From Parapedobacter sp051400755 (lineage in GTDB: Bacteria > Bacteroidota > Bacteroidia > Sphingobacteriales > Sphingobacteriaceae), in contig NZ_JBLFFL010000001.1 in assembly GCF_051400755.1 (NCBI RefSeq), positions 620,001 to 684,000 on the forward strand: 64,000 bases of DNA. Direction: 5' to 3'. The notes beneath the pieces are model-generated. The model ran no database searches, had not been told where the DNA came from, and saw only the letters and a program-made list of their open reading frames with translations. A program made the position numbers and the translations under genes. Positions 24,948-33,274 of the stretch are shown here, in pieces (position 1 is the first letter of the stretch; each line of letters opens with the position of its first letter).

Positions 24948-26117
24948 TTACGCAAAACAATCGGAGGAAACAAGTGTATCCGCTGGACGCCACAGCGGCA
25001 CTTCAAACCGTTCGAACAAGACCGGTTCTGCCCGTTTTTGCCGCATCGCATGCTGGTCAAGCGTATGGTACTCCCCGATCAATAACAACCCTTCCTCTTT
25101 CTTCTCGATCGTCATGTGCAGGAAGCCATACCGATCGTCGCAGAAATTTTCCAGCCGTACCTGATGGGCAGTGGGCTGAAGTGCTTCCACACGTGGGTCA
25201 TTTACCGCAGCAACCGGGTGCAGATCCGCATAGCCTCCGGCGCCGGCCACCACATAAGGGATGACCGTACCGTCTTCATATGCCTTGGAAAACCGCTGGT
25301 AATTGTGCACATGCCCACTGAAGACAATATCCGGTTTCACCCCCGCCGCTTTGAAGGCGCTTTCCAGAAAGGCAATCATGGCCGGACTGGAACCATGGTT
25401 ACTATCCGCCGAATATGGTGCGTGATGTACGCAGACAATGATGGCCTGGTCGGGCCGCCAGGTATCGGCATAGCGGAGTTCCTCGATAAACCATTCCCGT
25501 TGGTCAGCATCAATTGTACCGTGTTTCGTCACATTGCCATACAGTCCGATGATACGGGCGAGCGGGGTCTCCAATGTCCAGTACACATGAGGCTGCACCA
25601 TGCTCAGCCGCCTGCACCCCCGTCCAAACATGATCCTGCGCCGATAGGTATCGCAAAATACATCTACGAATGCATCCAAACTTTGATAGGCCAATTCGCT
25701 GTCCGGATTGACATCTCCGTCATGATTGCCTGCGATCGCAAAAATCGGTGCCGGATACGCCTCATACGGACCCAGGAACTGCTTGGGATATTCGCTAGCC
25801 TCTCCGTGATTGTACACGATATCACCCAAGTGGAAAAGGAATGCCGGGCGCGCCTCGATGGATTCGCCCATTTTCGCCTGCTCGGCCAACGCTGATGCAA
25901 CCAGCGGCTGGAATACCGAATCCCGCACGCTGCCCGTGTCACCGATCATGTGGAAACTCATGCGCTCCTTCAAAAACCAGGAAGCATCACCTACCACATG
26001 CCGGAGATTCAGCCGATAAGGCGCCAGTCCCGTGGGGCGGGGCAATGGCTTGAATAGATGCGAATCATCCGAAATGTGGGTTAAAAAAACCGGTTCTGTC
26101 CGTTGTGCGTTCTTCAT
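24948..26117 (-). CDS. Metallophosphoesterase (calcineurin-like)
   Basis: A 389-residue enzyme with all motifs of the calcineurin-like superfamily: MIGDTGSV near residue 57, LGDIVYNHG near 95, AGNHDGD near 125, VHHAPYSAD near 230 and FSGHVHNYQRF near 265. This is the purple acid phosphatase-like arrangement. No signal peptide is visible in the 50-residue N-terminal extension, so it may be cytoplasmic, unlike its neighbours. It follows the region-2-only sigma-like gene pair on the same strand. Two TGTTAT hexamers 11 bp apart lie only 14-30 bp upstream of the ATG, too close for a classical activator site, so the true start may be further in. Confidence 0.88.
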   Translation of the reverse strand: MKNAQRTEPVFLTHISDDSHLFKPLPRPTGLAPYRLNLRHVVGDASWFLKERMSFHMIGDTGSVRDSVFQPLVASALAEQAKMGESIEARPAFLFHLGDIVYNHGEASEYPKQFLGPYEAYPAPIFAIAGNHDGDVNPDSELAYQSLDAFVDVFCDTYRRRIMFGRGCRRLSMVQPHVYWTLETPLARIIGLYGNVTKHGTIDADQREWFIEELRYADTWRPDQAIIVCVHHAPYSADSNHGSSPAMIAFLESAFKAAGVKPDIVFSGHVHNYQRFSKAYEDGTVIPYVVAGAGGYADLHPVAAVNDPRVEALQPTAHQVRLENFCDDRYGFLHMTIEKKEEGLLLIGEYHTLDQHAMRQKRAEPVLFERFEVPLWRPADTLVSSDCFA

Positions 26118-26130
26118 AGTGCAAAGTTGG

Positions 26131-26147
26131 TGTTATGAAATTGTTAT
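26131..26147 (-). promoter_or_regulatory. Pho-box-like repeat pair (ATAACA-N5-ATAACA)
   Basis: Two identical hexamers with an 11-bp period, 14 bp before the annotated start of the metallophosphoesterase. They overlap the stop of the small membrane gene. Confidence 0.4.
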
Positions 26148-26338
26148 CAACGCCCTGCGTAGAGCACCGCCGCGATGACGGTCAGCACCGTCGCCAGCAC
26201 CGCTATCCAGATCACCGCCCGTTGCTTAGCCCGCCGGGACGACAATAAGTATTGCGTACGAACATGATATTTGAGGGCCACAAGCATTTTCCGCGCTATC
26301 CGCAGTTCATCATCGGTCCCAAGCGAAGGATCGTTCAT
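26147..26338 (-). CDS. Small single-pass membrane protein, partner of the sigma-like protein
   Basis: A 63-residue protein with a charged N-terminal cytoplasmic half (MNDPSLGTDDELRIARKM) and a C-terminal membrane helix (AVIWIAVLATVLTVIAAVLY). Its ATG overlaps the stop of the upstream gene by one base (TAATG), so it is translationally coupled to the sigma-like protein. The layout mimics a sigma/anti-sigma pair, with this as a minimal membrane anchor. The family is not recognised. Confidence 0.65.
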   Translation of the reverse strand: MNDPSLGTDDELRIARKMLVALKYHVRTQYLLSSRRAKQRAVIWIAVLATVLTVIAAVLYAGR

Positions 26339-26739
26339 TACTCCGGCCTGCCCTTCAATTTTCCGTTTTGCCATTTATACCTCAGCTGTTTATCTTCCAG
26401 GAGGGTACCCAACACATGGGGCAACCTCCGTACGCCTCCCCATGCATCCTCCATTAAGTTCATCAAATTCCACAGCGTGTCACCTCGGTCAAGGCCGCGT
26501 AGCCCATCACGAAGAAAATATTCCTCCGCCGTCGCGGTCATGTCAGGCAGGCGCCGCCGCCTATCCCAAAATTCCGCAAAAAACCCTTTCACCCACTCAA
26601 ACGCAGCATCCTCATTGCCGATTTCCATCAACGCATGGGCATACAAGGATTTCCAATGCCGACGGCAGAACACATAAAACGCCTCCTCATCCGAATTCCG
26701 TATCCGCACTACCAGTTCGCTGTCGGTTAACTTTTCCAC
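26338..26739 (-). CDS. Sigma-70 region-2-like protein lacking region 4
   Basis: A 133-residue protein. Residues 1-80 follow the ECF region 2 pattern (SDEEAFYVFCRRHWKSLYAH, EDAAFEWVKGFFAEFWDRRR, ATAEEYFLRDGLRGLDRGD). After residue 90 the helix-turn-helix of region 4 is missing. In its place is a short tail, LPHVLGTLLEDKQLRYKWQN. It therefore could not recognise a -35 element by itself. A Pho-box-like array lies 22-60 bp upstream. It could be a decayed sigma factor, or a core-RNAP-binding adaptor working with its membrane partner; I cannot decide from sequence. Confidence 0.65.
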   Translation of the reverse strand: MEKLTDSELVVRIRNSDEEAFYVFCRRHWKSLYAHALMEIGNEDAAFEWVKGFFAEFWDRRRRLPDMTATAEEYFLRDGLRGLDRGDTLWNLMNLMEDAWGGVRRLPHVLGTLLEDKQLRYKWQNGKLKGRPE

Positions 26740-26760
26740 ACAGCAAAGTTAGGATAGCAA

Positions 26761-26799
26761 TGTAACGTAATGAGGTATAGGATATTACGTTTTTGTTAA
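26761..26799 (-). promoter_or_regulatory. Pho-box-like array upstream of the sigma-like gene
   Basis: In the gene orientation it reads TTAACA-N5-GTAATA-N5-TACCTC-N5-GTTACA, period 11 bp. Three of the four sites match. The TTAACA/GTAATA pair is almost the same as the one before the gene at 27913. Confidence 0.5.
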
Positions 26800-26878
26800 G
26801 AACTGCTTTTTAATTGATTTCACCGTTATTTACGCAAATAACATGATTAATGCCCCAATGGCTTCGGCGATCATGCGG

Positions 26879-27913
26879 TTATTCAACCTCAATGTGTTCG
26901 CCCCAAGCCATTACAATAGCGGGTTTATGGAGCTGTTTGATCCTCCGGAAGGTCAGCCAATACGCCTCCCGATGATCGATCGTATGGCTCATTTCGTTTT
27001 CATGGCCGAGTATCACGAGCTTAGGGTCGATGCCTTCAACGATTTGTTCCATCGGGCGCATCCAGCAGTGCGCCAAGAGAATATCAACGTCGAATTGCTT
27101 GCCGATCGCTGTCAAAGCAGGAACGTCTTCGTCATTTGATTGGTCGCCGGTATGGGCGATGGTTTTCCCCTCGGGTGTAGAGACGATGTATACATTATTG
27201 GCCACCTTGTCCTGATGCCCTGGGAATACGGCAACATCAAGCGACACGTTGCTCTTAGTCAGTGTCAGCGTCTTCGTGGCGATACCCTTCTCCTCGCGGA
27301 GCGGTTTGACGTATGGCGACACTCCCTCCCATAGGCCGGTGGGCACGATCACTTCTTTTCCTTGATCGTAAAACATACGTGCCACAGCCGGGTCGGCGTG
27401 GTCTCGATGCTCATGCGTGACAAACATCACATCACAATGATCAACAATGGCCTGCATCAGGGAGTCGGCGAAAAATGGCTGGTCAGCACTTCCACCCCGC
27501 ACCAAATCAAACGCGATGGTCACACTGGGTGTCTGGATAACGGCCCCTTGATTGTAAAACCGGTGTACCCGGATTTGCCCGGTCGGCACATCGGTCTTGA
27601 GTGTGGTGAGCATCCGTCTGCCCACACCGTCCATGTAGCGGTAGAGGGACGCCCCGTCATCCAACCGGGTATCGTGGAGCAAGGCATCAAGCGCGTATAG
27701 CGCCAGTTTCCGTTCATCACTTGGTTCCGCAGATGGGGGATGTTTTTCCAGTACGGCATAGGATTGCTGAAAAAGCAACGATGACTGCTCCTGCAATAGG
27801 CCTGGCACATCTTGCCAATAGTCCATTTTTTCCTGCGCCATCATCGGCGTGCTTCCAATGCTTGAAAAGATCCATAGCAACAGCAACGTGGTCAGTTTAT
27901 AACGGTGCATCAT
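26879..27913 (-). CDS. Secreted metallo-beta-lactamase fold hydrolase
   Basis: A 344-residue exported protein (hydrophobic signal TLLLLWIFSSIGSTPMMAQ). The metallo-hydrolase core starts near residue 95. It has the zinc motif THEHRDHAD near 165, a later GHQDK, the TGDQSND aspartate loop and a C-terminal GHENEMSH histidine. About 90 residues precede the core. It resembles UlaG-like enzymes that cleave phosphodiester or lactone bonds. It sits among phosphate-scavenging genes and has a Pho-box-like pair 23-39 bp upstream. Substrate unknown. Confidence 0.82.
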   Translation of the reverse strand: MMHRYKLTTLLLLWIFSSIGSTPMMAQEKMDYWQDVPGLLQEQSSLLFQQSYAVLEKHPPSAEPSDERKLALYALDALLHDTRLDDGASLYRYMDGVGRRMLTTLKTDVPTGQIRVHRFYNQGAVIQTPSVTIAFDLVRGGSADQPFFADSLMQAIVDHCDVMFVTHEHRDHADPAVARMFYDQGKEVIVPTGLWEGVSPYVKPLREEKGIATKTLTLTKSNVSLDVAVFPGHQDKVANNVYIVSTPEGKTIAHTGDQSNDEDVPALTAIGKQFDVDILLAHCWMRPMEQIVEGIDPKLVILGHENEMSHTIDHREAYWLTFRRIKQLHKPAIVMAWGEHIEVE

Positions 27914-27924
27914 AAGGGCGAAGT

Positions 27925-27952
27925 TAACATGATAATATTACCTTAATGTTAT
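27925..27952 (-). promoter_or_regulatory. Pho-box-like pair upstream of the metallo-hydrolase gene
   Basis: In the gene orientation it reads ATAACA-N5-GTAATA at an 11-bp period. The outer hexamer overlaps the stop codon of the upstream DUF6266 gene. Confidence 0.5.
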
Positions 27953-28602
27953 CTTTGACGGTGGATATCGCGGCGTTCCACCGTCCCCAAAAATTGGCTA
28001 TTGGAAAAACATTTTTCCTCCCGGTCGCCTACGCAGGTATAGACCAACAATTGGCTTCCAATCGGTTCGTCGGCAATGTCCACACTGACACTTCCTTCGG
28101 CACGAAGTGCCTCGGCTACCGAAAAAATCTTCTTCTCGGCATTATAAGCTATCAAAAAAACCCGGTCATCGTTGAATGCATTCTTCTTGTTTGCATTAGG
28201 CGTCCAGCGTAGCTGTAGTTGATTATTGACGAGCTCCATTTCGATAGCTTCCACCCCTTTCAGGCTGCCCTGCGATAGCCGCACCTGCTCCGGCCTAATG
28301 GATAGGTTTGGGTATTCCCCATCCAAGGCGTTGTGATAAATATGCGAAACCGCCCGGTTCATGGCTGCTGTTTTTGAATACGAACCGTATGAAGATGCAA
28401 AACCACGATGAATGACGGTCTGAAGCGGCGTCAAAAATCCCATCACCAGTTTCATTTTTTCCCGGGCCTCCAGCTGTTTTGCTGACGGCGGTTTGTTAGA
28501 CTTCTTCGGTCGGCTACGCACATAAAATCCAAATGGCCCTTTACAACCAACCAGGTCGCCAATGGTTCCTGAAAATGCAAATAAATCATTAAATTTTGCC
28601 AT
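27949..28602 (-). CDS. DUF6266 family protein
   Basis: A 217-residue cytoplasmic protein with the family start MAKFNDLFAFSGTIGDLVGC and KGPFGFYVRSRPKKSNKPPS, then SAKQLEAREKMKLVMGFLTP. A C-terminal beta domain (LQLRWTPNANKK, VFLIAYNAEKKIFSV, QLLVYTCVGDREEKC) looks like a phage tail or fibronectin-like module. The family is often multicopy in Sphingobacteriia and uncharacterised. The start at 28602 excludes an unsupported 35-residue extension. A run of 11-bp TGTC-type repeats lies 68-132 bp upstream. Confidence 0.8.
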   Translation of the reverse strand: MAKFNDLFAFSGTIGDLVGCKGPFGFYVRSRPKKSNKPPSAKQLEAREKMKLVMGFLTPLQTVIHRGFASSYGSYSKTAAMNRAVSHIYHNALDGEYPNLSIRPEQVRLSQGSLKGVEAIEMELVNNQLQLRWTPNANKKNAFNDDRVFLIAYNAEKKIFSVAEALRAEGSVSVDIADEPIGSQLLVYTCVGDREEKCFSNSQFLGTVERRDIHRQR

Positions 28603-29014
28603 ATCGTTTTCTTTTATCTCAGGCAAACATAAAAATCCAAGGGATAACCGCCAATAGCGAACGTGCGAATGTCCCGTAAGTGTCCCGCAAAACCCGCATT
28701 TTGTCATGCAACTGTCCTATAACTGTCCTACTCGACAGTCGTCTGTTCCGGCAAGGCCATCATCTAAATCACGTGTGGTATCGTCCCCTATTCGGCTTGT
28801 CCCCGGCTTCGGTGGAACCATGCGTGTCAAGGGCATTCCAAAGCGGACTCGATAGCGATGATTGCCTTTCAGTCGGCATCAAATTAGCATGGAGCGGGCA
28901 TCAAGCTGGCCTCCGGCATCCAAGGCGTATTCAATCGGGATACAGCCGGTGTATGCATGATGATTCCCGTGCTTTGGCTACAGTCGGAGATAAGTCAAAT
29001 CACTTCATATCCGT
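28603..29014. other. Intergenic region with an 11-mer repeat array
   Basis: 412 bp without a gene. 28670-28734 holds the TGTC repeat array described separately. 28740-29010 has GC-rich, unstructured sequence that gives no recognisable protein on either strand. Confidence 0.5.
28670..28734 (-). repeat. Five TGTC-type 11-mers in direct repeat upstream of the DUF6266 gene
   Basis: On the plus strand TGTCCCGTAAG, TGTCCCGCAAA, a 10-bp gap, TGTCATGCAAC, TGTCCTATAAC and TGTCCTACTCG follow one another without spacers. The 11-bp period matches one DNA turn and the spacing of PhoB/OmpR-type binding sites. In the gene orientation each unit ends in GACA. Confidence 0.7.
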
Positions 29015-29911
29015 TTAGCGCATCACCCGTACTTTGTACATATTGATCTGCGGCACCTGCACCACGCCCGTCGGCTGCTGGAAGTAGATGTTGTGCGTCC
29101 ACCAGCTGATTTCGCCTTTGGTATAGACAAGCGCTTGGGTCTCTTCGTTGTAGTGGGCAGACTTTACGTTATGTACACCCTCCAGTGGTTTAAAGATGGT
29201 GAAATCTCCTTGATTTATATCAAACAGCCATACATTCTCATGGGTGGTCAACATGAGCGTATTGCCCGATACTCGCGAAAGTTCGTGCCCGCCGATGTCC
29301 GGCAATGCCCATGTCTCCTCCAGCGCCAGCTTGGGCGTATCCGTCTCCCACTCGGCCAACGTATACGCCCGCAGCTCATCGTAGCCTAAGGCATACAGGC
29401 GCTCGGTTTCGGGCAGCCATACCACCCCGTGGCCCGAATATAGGCTGTCGCTGAATAGCACCTCATCCGGCTTGTCACCGTCGTATAGGGCGATGCTGTT
29501 GCCCGCTGGGTTCGTAGATAGCGCCACGACGATGCGGCCACCGGGCAGGGCTTCGATGGAATGCGCATTGGGTGCCTTGGCATAGAATAATGCTTTTTTC
29601 GTTTCCCGCTCCAACATCAGCGCCGCTCCTGAAGAGGCGGTCAGCAGCAGTGTATCCCCGTTCCCGACGGGTTTGCAGTCGTCCATCGTTTTCAGCAGGG
29701 GCAGGTATTCTGCGGGCAGGTCCACGGTCTCCGAAGCCTGCCAGGTCCATACAGTATCCACTTGGCTGAAAGCGGTGTCGGTTTCGATGAGGATGACCTT
29801 GTCATCGCCGCAGGCGAATACAGTCATCTTTTCTGCGTTCGTATTTCCGGTAATCAGTTGGCTGCATGCGGCCAATGCGAACAACGCCGCTAAATAATAA
29901 GATTTTATCAT
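29015..29911 (-). CDS. DUF6528 family lipoprotein (beta-propeller)
   Basis: A 298-residue exported lipoprotein (ALFALAACSQ). The remainder is a six- or seven-bladed propeller with repeated strand patterns (MTVFACGDDKVILIETDTA, SIEALPGGRIVVALSTNPAG, GVVWLPETERLYALGYDELR, NTLMLTTHENVWLFDINQGD). DUF6528 members often sit in carbohydrate or phosphorus acquisition loci; the role is unknown. A TTAACA-N5-ATCACA pair lies about 42 bp upstream. Confidence 0.75.
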   Translation of the reverse strand: MIKSYYLAALFALAACSQLITGNTNAEKMTVFACGDDKVILIETDTAFSQVDTVWTWQASETVDLPAEYLPLLKTMDDCKPVGNGDTLLLTASSGAALMLERETKKALFYAKAPNAHSIEALPGGRIVVALSTNPAGNSIALYDGDKPDEVLFSDSLYSGHGVVWLPETERLYALGYDELRAYTLAEWETDTPKLALEETWALPDIGGHELSRVSGNTLMLTTHENVWLFDINQGDFTIFKPLEGVHNVKSAHYNEETQALVYTKGEISWWTHNIYFQQPTGVVQVPQINMYKVRVMR

Positions 29912-29952
29912 CTATACTAAAGCTTATCTCGGCGATAAATATAGGCACGTTA

Positions 29953-29969
29953 TGTGATGTTAATGTTAA
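29953..29969 (-). promoter_or_regulatory. Pho-box-like pair upstream of the DUF6528 gene
   Basis: In the gene orientation it reads TTAACA-N5-ATCACA at an 11-bp period. An additional TTAACA overlaps the spacer. Confidence 0.45.
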
Positions 29970-30039
29970 TTATTCGCTGTCGATAGGTTGGTCAATCACT
30001 TTAATAAAGATATACTAAATACGGAAGTGCAGATACTGT

Positions 30040-30177
30040 ATCCAAAAGAGTATTGAAAAGGAACGCGCCAAGGCCCAGGCCGAGAAGCTAAAAAGCGCTT
30101 TGGAATTCAAAAAATGGGCACCCCTATCGCTGACAAAAGGACTAGGGCTTGCCATCGAGAACCTCGAAAAGCTTTAA
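30040..30177 (+). pseudogene. C-terminal tail of a PD-(D/E)XK nuclease family transposase (second remnant)
   Basis: Reading with two small frameshifts gives SIEKERAKAQAEKLKSALEF, then MGTPIAD, then KGLGLAIENLEKL and a stop at 30175-30177. This is the same kind of helical tail as in the remnant at 4661-4762. The catalytic part is missing. Confidence 0.5.
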
Positions 30178-30297
30178 AAGCGGTATTTCCAAAAAAGCCA
30201 TCGGTATCACAACGCAATCGTTTCAAAAGGGCACATATAGGATGTTGCTTTCTTTTTTTTTGGTTGTTGGATTGCGAATGGTATTGGATTGTTAATG

Positions 30298-31176
30298 TCA
30301 TTCGATCTTATGAAGCCCTTCAAATGCCCAATAGTGTTTTTTAATGCCGATCTCATCCATTAACTCCCGGATTTCGATGGTTTCCCAGGTATGTGTATTG
30401 TAGCCCTTCCCGGCGTCGTTGTCGTGCAACCAGCGCGGGGTGGGCCACAAACAGGCTTTGAAACGGATATTGCGATAAAAATCCTTACGGACACCATTCT
30501 GTCCGTGATGGGCCATCTGCAAATAATCGCAGTTCAACTCTCCGCGGTAAGGCCCGTTCCACAGTTTATCCCCTGCTTCTATCCCGATATCCCCTAAGAA
30601 AAGTACCGATTTTTGATTGTCCCACACTTTGATGACCATACTTTGATTATTATATGGGTTGTTGGTTATTTCCTCATTTTTAACCCCTAATATTTTGAAG
30701 TGGGTGTCCCCGATATCAATCACCATCCCCGGTTCTGTCAAATTCACAACCTTTCCGCTAAAGTTGCCGAGGGTAGCATAATAGGCAGCGGTCAGCTCCT
30801 TATGCCCGAGTTCGTGCTGTTCGTAGAACGCCTTTGACAGCTCGGAATGGTAAATGGTATGGATCGTTAACCCATTTGGCGCTTTCAGAATCTCATTCAA
30901 CGCCCCCAAATGGTCCTGATGCGGATGCGAAATAAACCAGGCCTCCACCTCGTTTCCCAACGCGGCCAGAAAACCCCTCAAGTAAGGGGCGTCCCCAGCC
31001 ATTCCTCCATCCATGACGCATACTTTGCCATTGTCCGTCAAGAACACATAGGAATTCATTTGGGAGGGGGTTTGCGGTGGCAATTGCCACAACGTAAAAC
31101 CTTGCTTTGCCGATGCGCCGAACGATAAGGCGGTATTCAACAATGCGAGCAAAACAATGAAAAAACGATGATTCAT
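30298..31176 (-). CDS. Secreted metallo-beta-lactamase fold protein (ComEC-type hydrolase)
   Basis: A 292-residue exported protein (signal MNHRFFIVLLALLNTALSFG). The zinc motif FISHPHQDHLGALNE is near residue 80, the LFLGDIGIEAG aspartate loop near 190 and the QMAHHGQNG histidine near 220. This is the arrangement of the ComEC/Rec2 hydrolase domain, which cleaves phosphodiester bonds in nucleic acids, although stand-alone secreted forms are poorly known. The ATG at 31176 fits the signal peptide; one at 31188 adds four residues. A TTAACG-N5-TTCACA pair lies about 40 bp upstream. Confidence 0.82.
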   Translation of the reverse strand: MNHRFFIVLLALLNTALSFGASAKQGFTLWQLPPQTPSQMNSYVFLTDNGKVCVMDGGMAGDAPYLRGFLAALGNEVEAWFISHPHQDHLGALNEILKAPNGLTIHTIYHSELSKAFYEQHELGHKELTAAYYATLGNFSGKVVNLTEPGMVIDIGDTHFKILGVKNEEITNNPYNNQSMVIKVWDNQKSVLFLGDIGIEAGDKLWNGPYRGELNCDYLQMAHHGQNGVRKDFYRNIRFKACLWPTPRWLHDNDAGKGYNTHTWETIEIRELMDEIGIKKHYWAFEGLHKIE

Positions 31177-31215
31177 ACTATTAAACATGCTCTGGCAGTA
31201 AATATAACAAGTTCA

Positions 31216-31232
31216 TGTGAAGATCACGTTAA
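31216..31232 (-). promoter_or_regulatory. Pho-box-like pair upstream of the ComEC-type gene
   Basis: In the gene orientation it reads TTAACG-N5-TTCACA at an 11-bp period. Confidence 0.45.
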
Positions 31233-31235
31233 GCC

Positions 31236-31389
31236 ATCTCTTCAAGAATAGCCATTTCAGGCCGGTATTGCCTTCCGCCAAGGTCAGCAATACGTCGGCA
31301 TAACGCAGTACATACAGATTTTTACCGCTGGCCTGCCCATTGGCTTCCATATCCCAGAATTTGGGGCCATACCAAGCGCGGACCACCTA
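31236..31389 (-). pseudogene. Fragment of a SusD-like gene
   Basis: An open minus-strand frame reads AWYGPKFWDMEANGQASGKN and then LYVLRYADVLLTLAEG. The RYADVLLxxAEA helix is a hallmark of SusD proteins. Only about 45 residues remain, ending at the Pho-box-like site. It points to a lost susCD pair here. Confidence 0.65.
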
Positions 31390-31413
31390 CTTTCATGAGG
31401 CACTTATATCTCC

Positions 31414-31555
31414 CATGGATCCACCAACGCTAAATCAGAAATATTATTGAAATCGGATAAATTACGGGTTATCAGGGTCAACTCTCGACCCCTTAATGGC
31501 AGTTTGCCATTGGCCTAAATAGCTCCCTCGAAATCAACGGCTCCATGGTACGTAG
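31414..31555 (-). pseudogene. Remnant of a PIN-domain (VapC-type) toxin gene
   Basis: The minus-strand frame reads VDFEGAI, a premature TAG, then NGKLPLRGRELTLITRNLSD and FNNISDLALVDPW with a natural stop at 31414. The LITRN(x)DF...L.L.(D/N)PW ending is the end of VapC-type PIN toxins. The N-terminal acidic residues are not present and no antitoxin gene is visible. Confidence 0.6.
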
Positions 31556-31637
31556 CTTTATACAAAGCTAGGCCTGCCGCATTAAACTACGGTTAAGCCA
31601 GAATGAAGATAGTGGCCATGGGCAAGATTACGATTTA

Positions 31638-31665
31638 GAAACACTGTCTTAACACGATGTTCATG
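31638..31665 (+). promoter_or_regulatory. Pho-box-like array upstream of the choice-of-anchor I gene
   Basis: It reads GAAACA-N5-TTAACA-N5-TTCATG at an 11-bp period, 48-75 bp before the ATG at 31713. Confidence 0.45.
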
Positions 31666-31712
31666 TGACTTCTATATTCTTGCTTTATACTTGAAAAATA
31701 AACTTAACGAAG

Positions 31713-33218
31713 ATGATGAAAGGTAAACATTTACTGCCCCTGATCACGGTTGCAGCACTGTCTGCATGTGTGAAGGATGACGATGCAACAACACCCATAT
31801 CGAACGAAGATCCCGCTACGTTTGCCGAAATCGGCACCCTGGACATCGGCGATGTAGGTGCGGCCGAAATCAGTGCTTATGATCCGTCTACCAAGCGGCT
31901 ATTTGTGGTGAATAACGGTGGTGTGAACAAGATTGATGTGATCGACATGGCCGACCCCAGCAACCTGACGGTCATTCATTCCATCCCGACCAACAGCGGG
32001 GCCGTCAATAGTGTGTCTGTCTACAACGGCTTATTGGCCGCAGCTATCGAATCGCCTAACAAGCAGCAACCCGGCAACGTAACGGTGTACCATACCAATG
32101 ACTACACCGAGGTCAAAACCGTCGCGACGGGCGCCTTGCCGGATATGGTGACCTTCAGCCCGGATGGCAATTATATCCTCACGGCCAACGAGGGTGAGCC
32201 CAGCAGCGACTACAGCGAAGACCCGGTGGGTTCGGTATCGATCATCAGTGTGCAGGAGAACTACAGCGTGGTCAATGTCGATTTCAGCGGCTTTGCTTCG
32301 CAGCAAGCGGCACTGCAACAACAAGGACTACGCGTGTTCGGTCCCGATGCGTCGTTTGCGCAGGATATGGAGCCTGAATATATAACGATTTCGCCCGATG
32401 CCAAAACCGCATGGGTGACCTTGCAGGAAAACAATGCCATCGGCCAGATTGATTTGGCCAGCAAAACTGCTACGGCTATCTTTCCGTTAGGTTTCAAGGA
32501 CTATAGCCAAGAGGCCAATGCCATTGACCCTTCCAATGAAGACGGTGCGGTCGACTTCAACCCTTGGCCGGTAAAAGGCATCTATATGCCGGATGCGATC
32601 GCGGTGCTACAATCTGGTAGTACGCCTTATCTGTTTACCGTGAATGAAGGCGATGCCCGCGAGTACGACGCCATCGAAGAAGCCGAACGCATAAAAGATA
32701 TTGAACTCGATCCTGCCGTTTTTCCAAATGCAGCGGAACTGCAAGATGATGCCCAACTGGGCCGCCTGAACATCACGACCACATTGGGCGATGATAATGG
32801 GGATGGCCGCTATGAGGCGCTTTACTCCTTTGGCGCGCGCTCGTTCAGTGTGTGGAACGGGACCGATGGCGAACTGGTGTACGACAGTAAAAACGAGCTG
32901 GACGTAAAAACCAACGAAGCGGGTTATTACGACGACGACCGCAGCGATGATAAGAGTGTCGAACCCGAAGGCATCGCCATCGGACGGATAGGCGATAAAG
33001 ACATCGCGTTCATCGGCATGGAGCGGGTAGACGCCGTCGCAGTGTATGATGTCACGAATCCAACTTCACCAGTATTCCTGCAGATCCTGAAAACAGGCGA
33101 TGCACCGGAAGGTGTTTTGTTTGTTCCGGCGGCCGACAGCCCTATCCAGAAGAGTTTGTTGATCGTCAGCAGCGAAGAAGACGGGGTGTTGAAAGTTTAC
33201 GCGCCTGACACGCTGTAA
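31713..33218 (+). CDS. Choice-of-anchor I family lipoprotein (beta-propeller, alkaline-phosphatase-associated)
   Basis: A 501-residue lipoprotein (VAALSACVKDD). Propeller repeats carry the choice-of-anchor I hallmarks: FVVNNGGVNKIDVIDMADP, MVTFSPDGNYILTANEGEPS, EPEYITISPDAKTAWVTLQE, PDAIAV...LFTVNEGDAREYD, SVEPEGIAIGRIGDK and a final LIVSSEEDGVLKVY. Homologues are often annotated as alkaline-phosphatase-like; the catalytic chemistry is unproven. It is the only plus-strand member of this stretch and has its own Pho-box-like array. Confidence 0.85.
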   Translation: MMKGKHLLPLITVAALSACVKDDDATTPISNEDPATFAEIGTLDIGDVGAAEISAYDPSTKRLFVVNNGGVNKIDVIDMADPSNLTVIHSIPTNSGAVNSVSVYNGLLAAAIESPNKQQPGNVTVYHTNDYTEVKTVATGALPDMVTFSPDGNYILTANEGEPSSDYSEDPVGSVSIISVQENYSVVNVDFSGFASQQAALQQQGLRVFGPDASFAQDMEPEYITISPDAKTAWVTLQENNAIGQIDLASKTATAIFPLGFKDYSQEANAIDPSNEDGAVDFNPWPVKGIYMPDAIAVLQSGSTPYLFTVNEGDAREYDAIEEAERIKDIELDPAVFPNAAELQDDAQLGRLNITTTLGDDNGDGRYEALYSFGARSFSVWNGTDGELVYDSKNELDVKTNEAGYYDDDRSDDKSVEPEGIAIGRIGDKDIAFIGMERVDAVAVYDVTNPTSPVFLQILKTGDAPEGVLFVPAADSPIQKSLLIVSSEEDGVLKVYAPDTL

Positions 33219-33236
33219 GCAGGCGCTCAGTTTTTG

Positions 33237-33274
33237 AAAAAGGGTTTCCGCACATACTGCGGGAGCCCTTTTTT
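33237..33274. terminator. Bidirectional terminator between convergent genes
   Basis: AAAAGGG-tttCCGCA-cata-cTGCGGgag-CCCTTTT forms a hairpin with A and T runs on both sides. It serves the plus-strand gene ending at 33218 and the minus-strand gene ending at 33273. Confidence 0.85.

Noticed and set aside
28680..29018. Plus-strand open frame of 112 codons in the gap after the DUF6266 promoter
   Set aside because: Composition is unlike a protein, there is no start signal, and it overlaps the 11-mer array.
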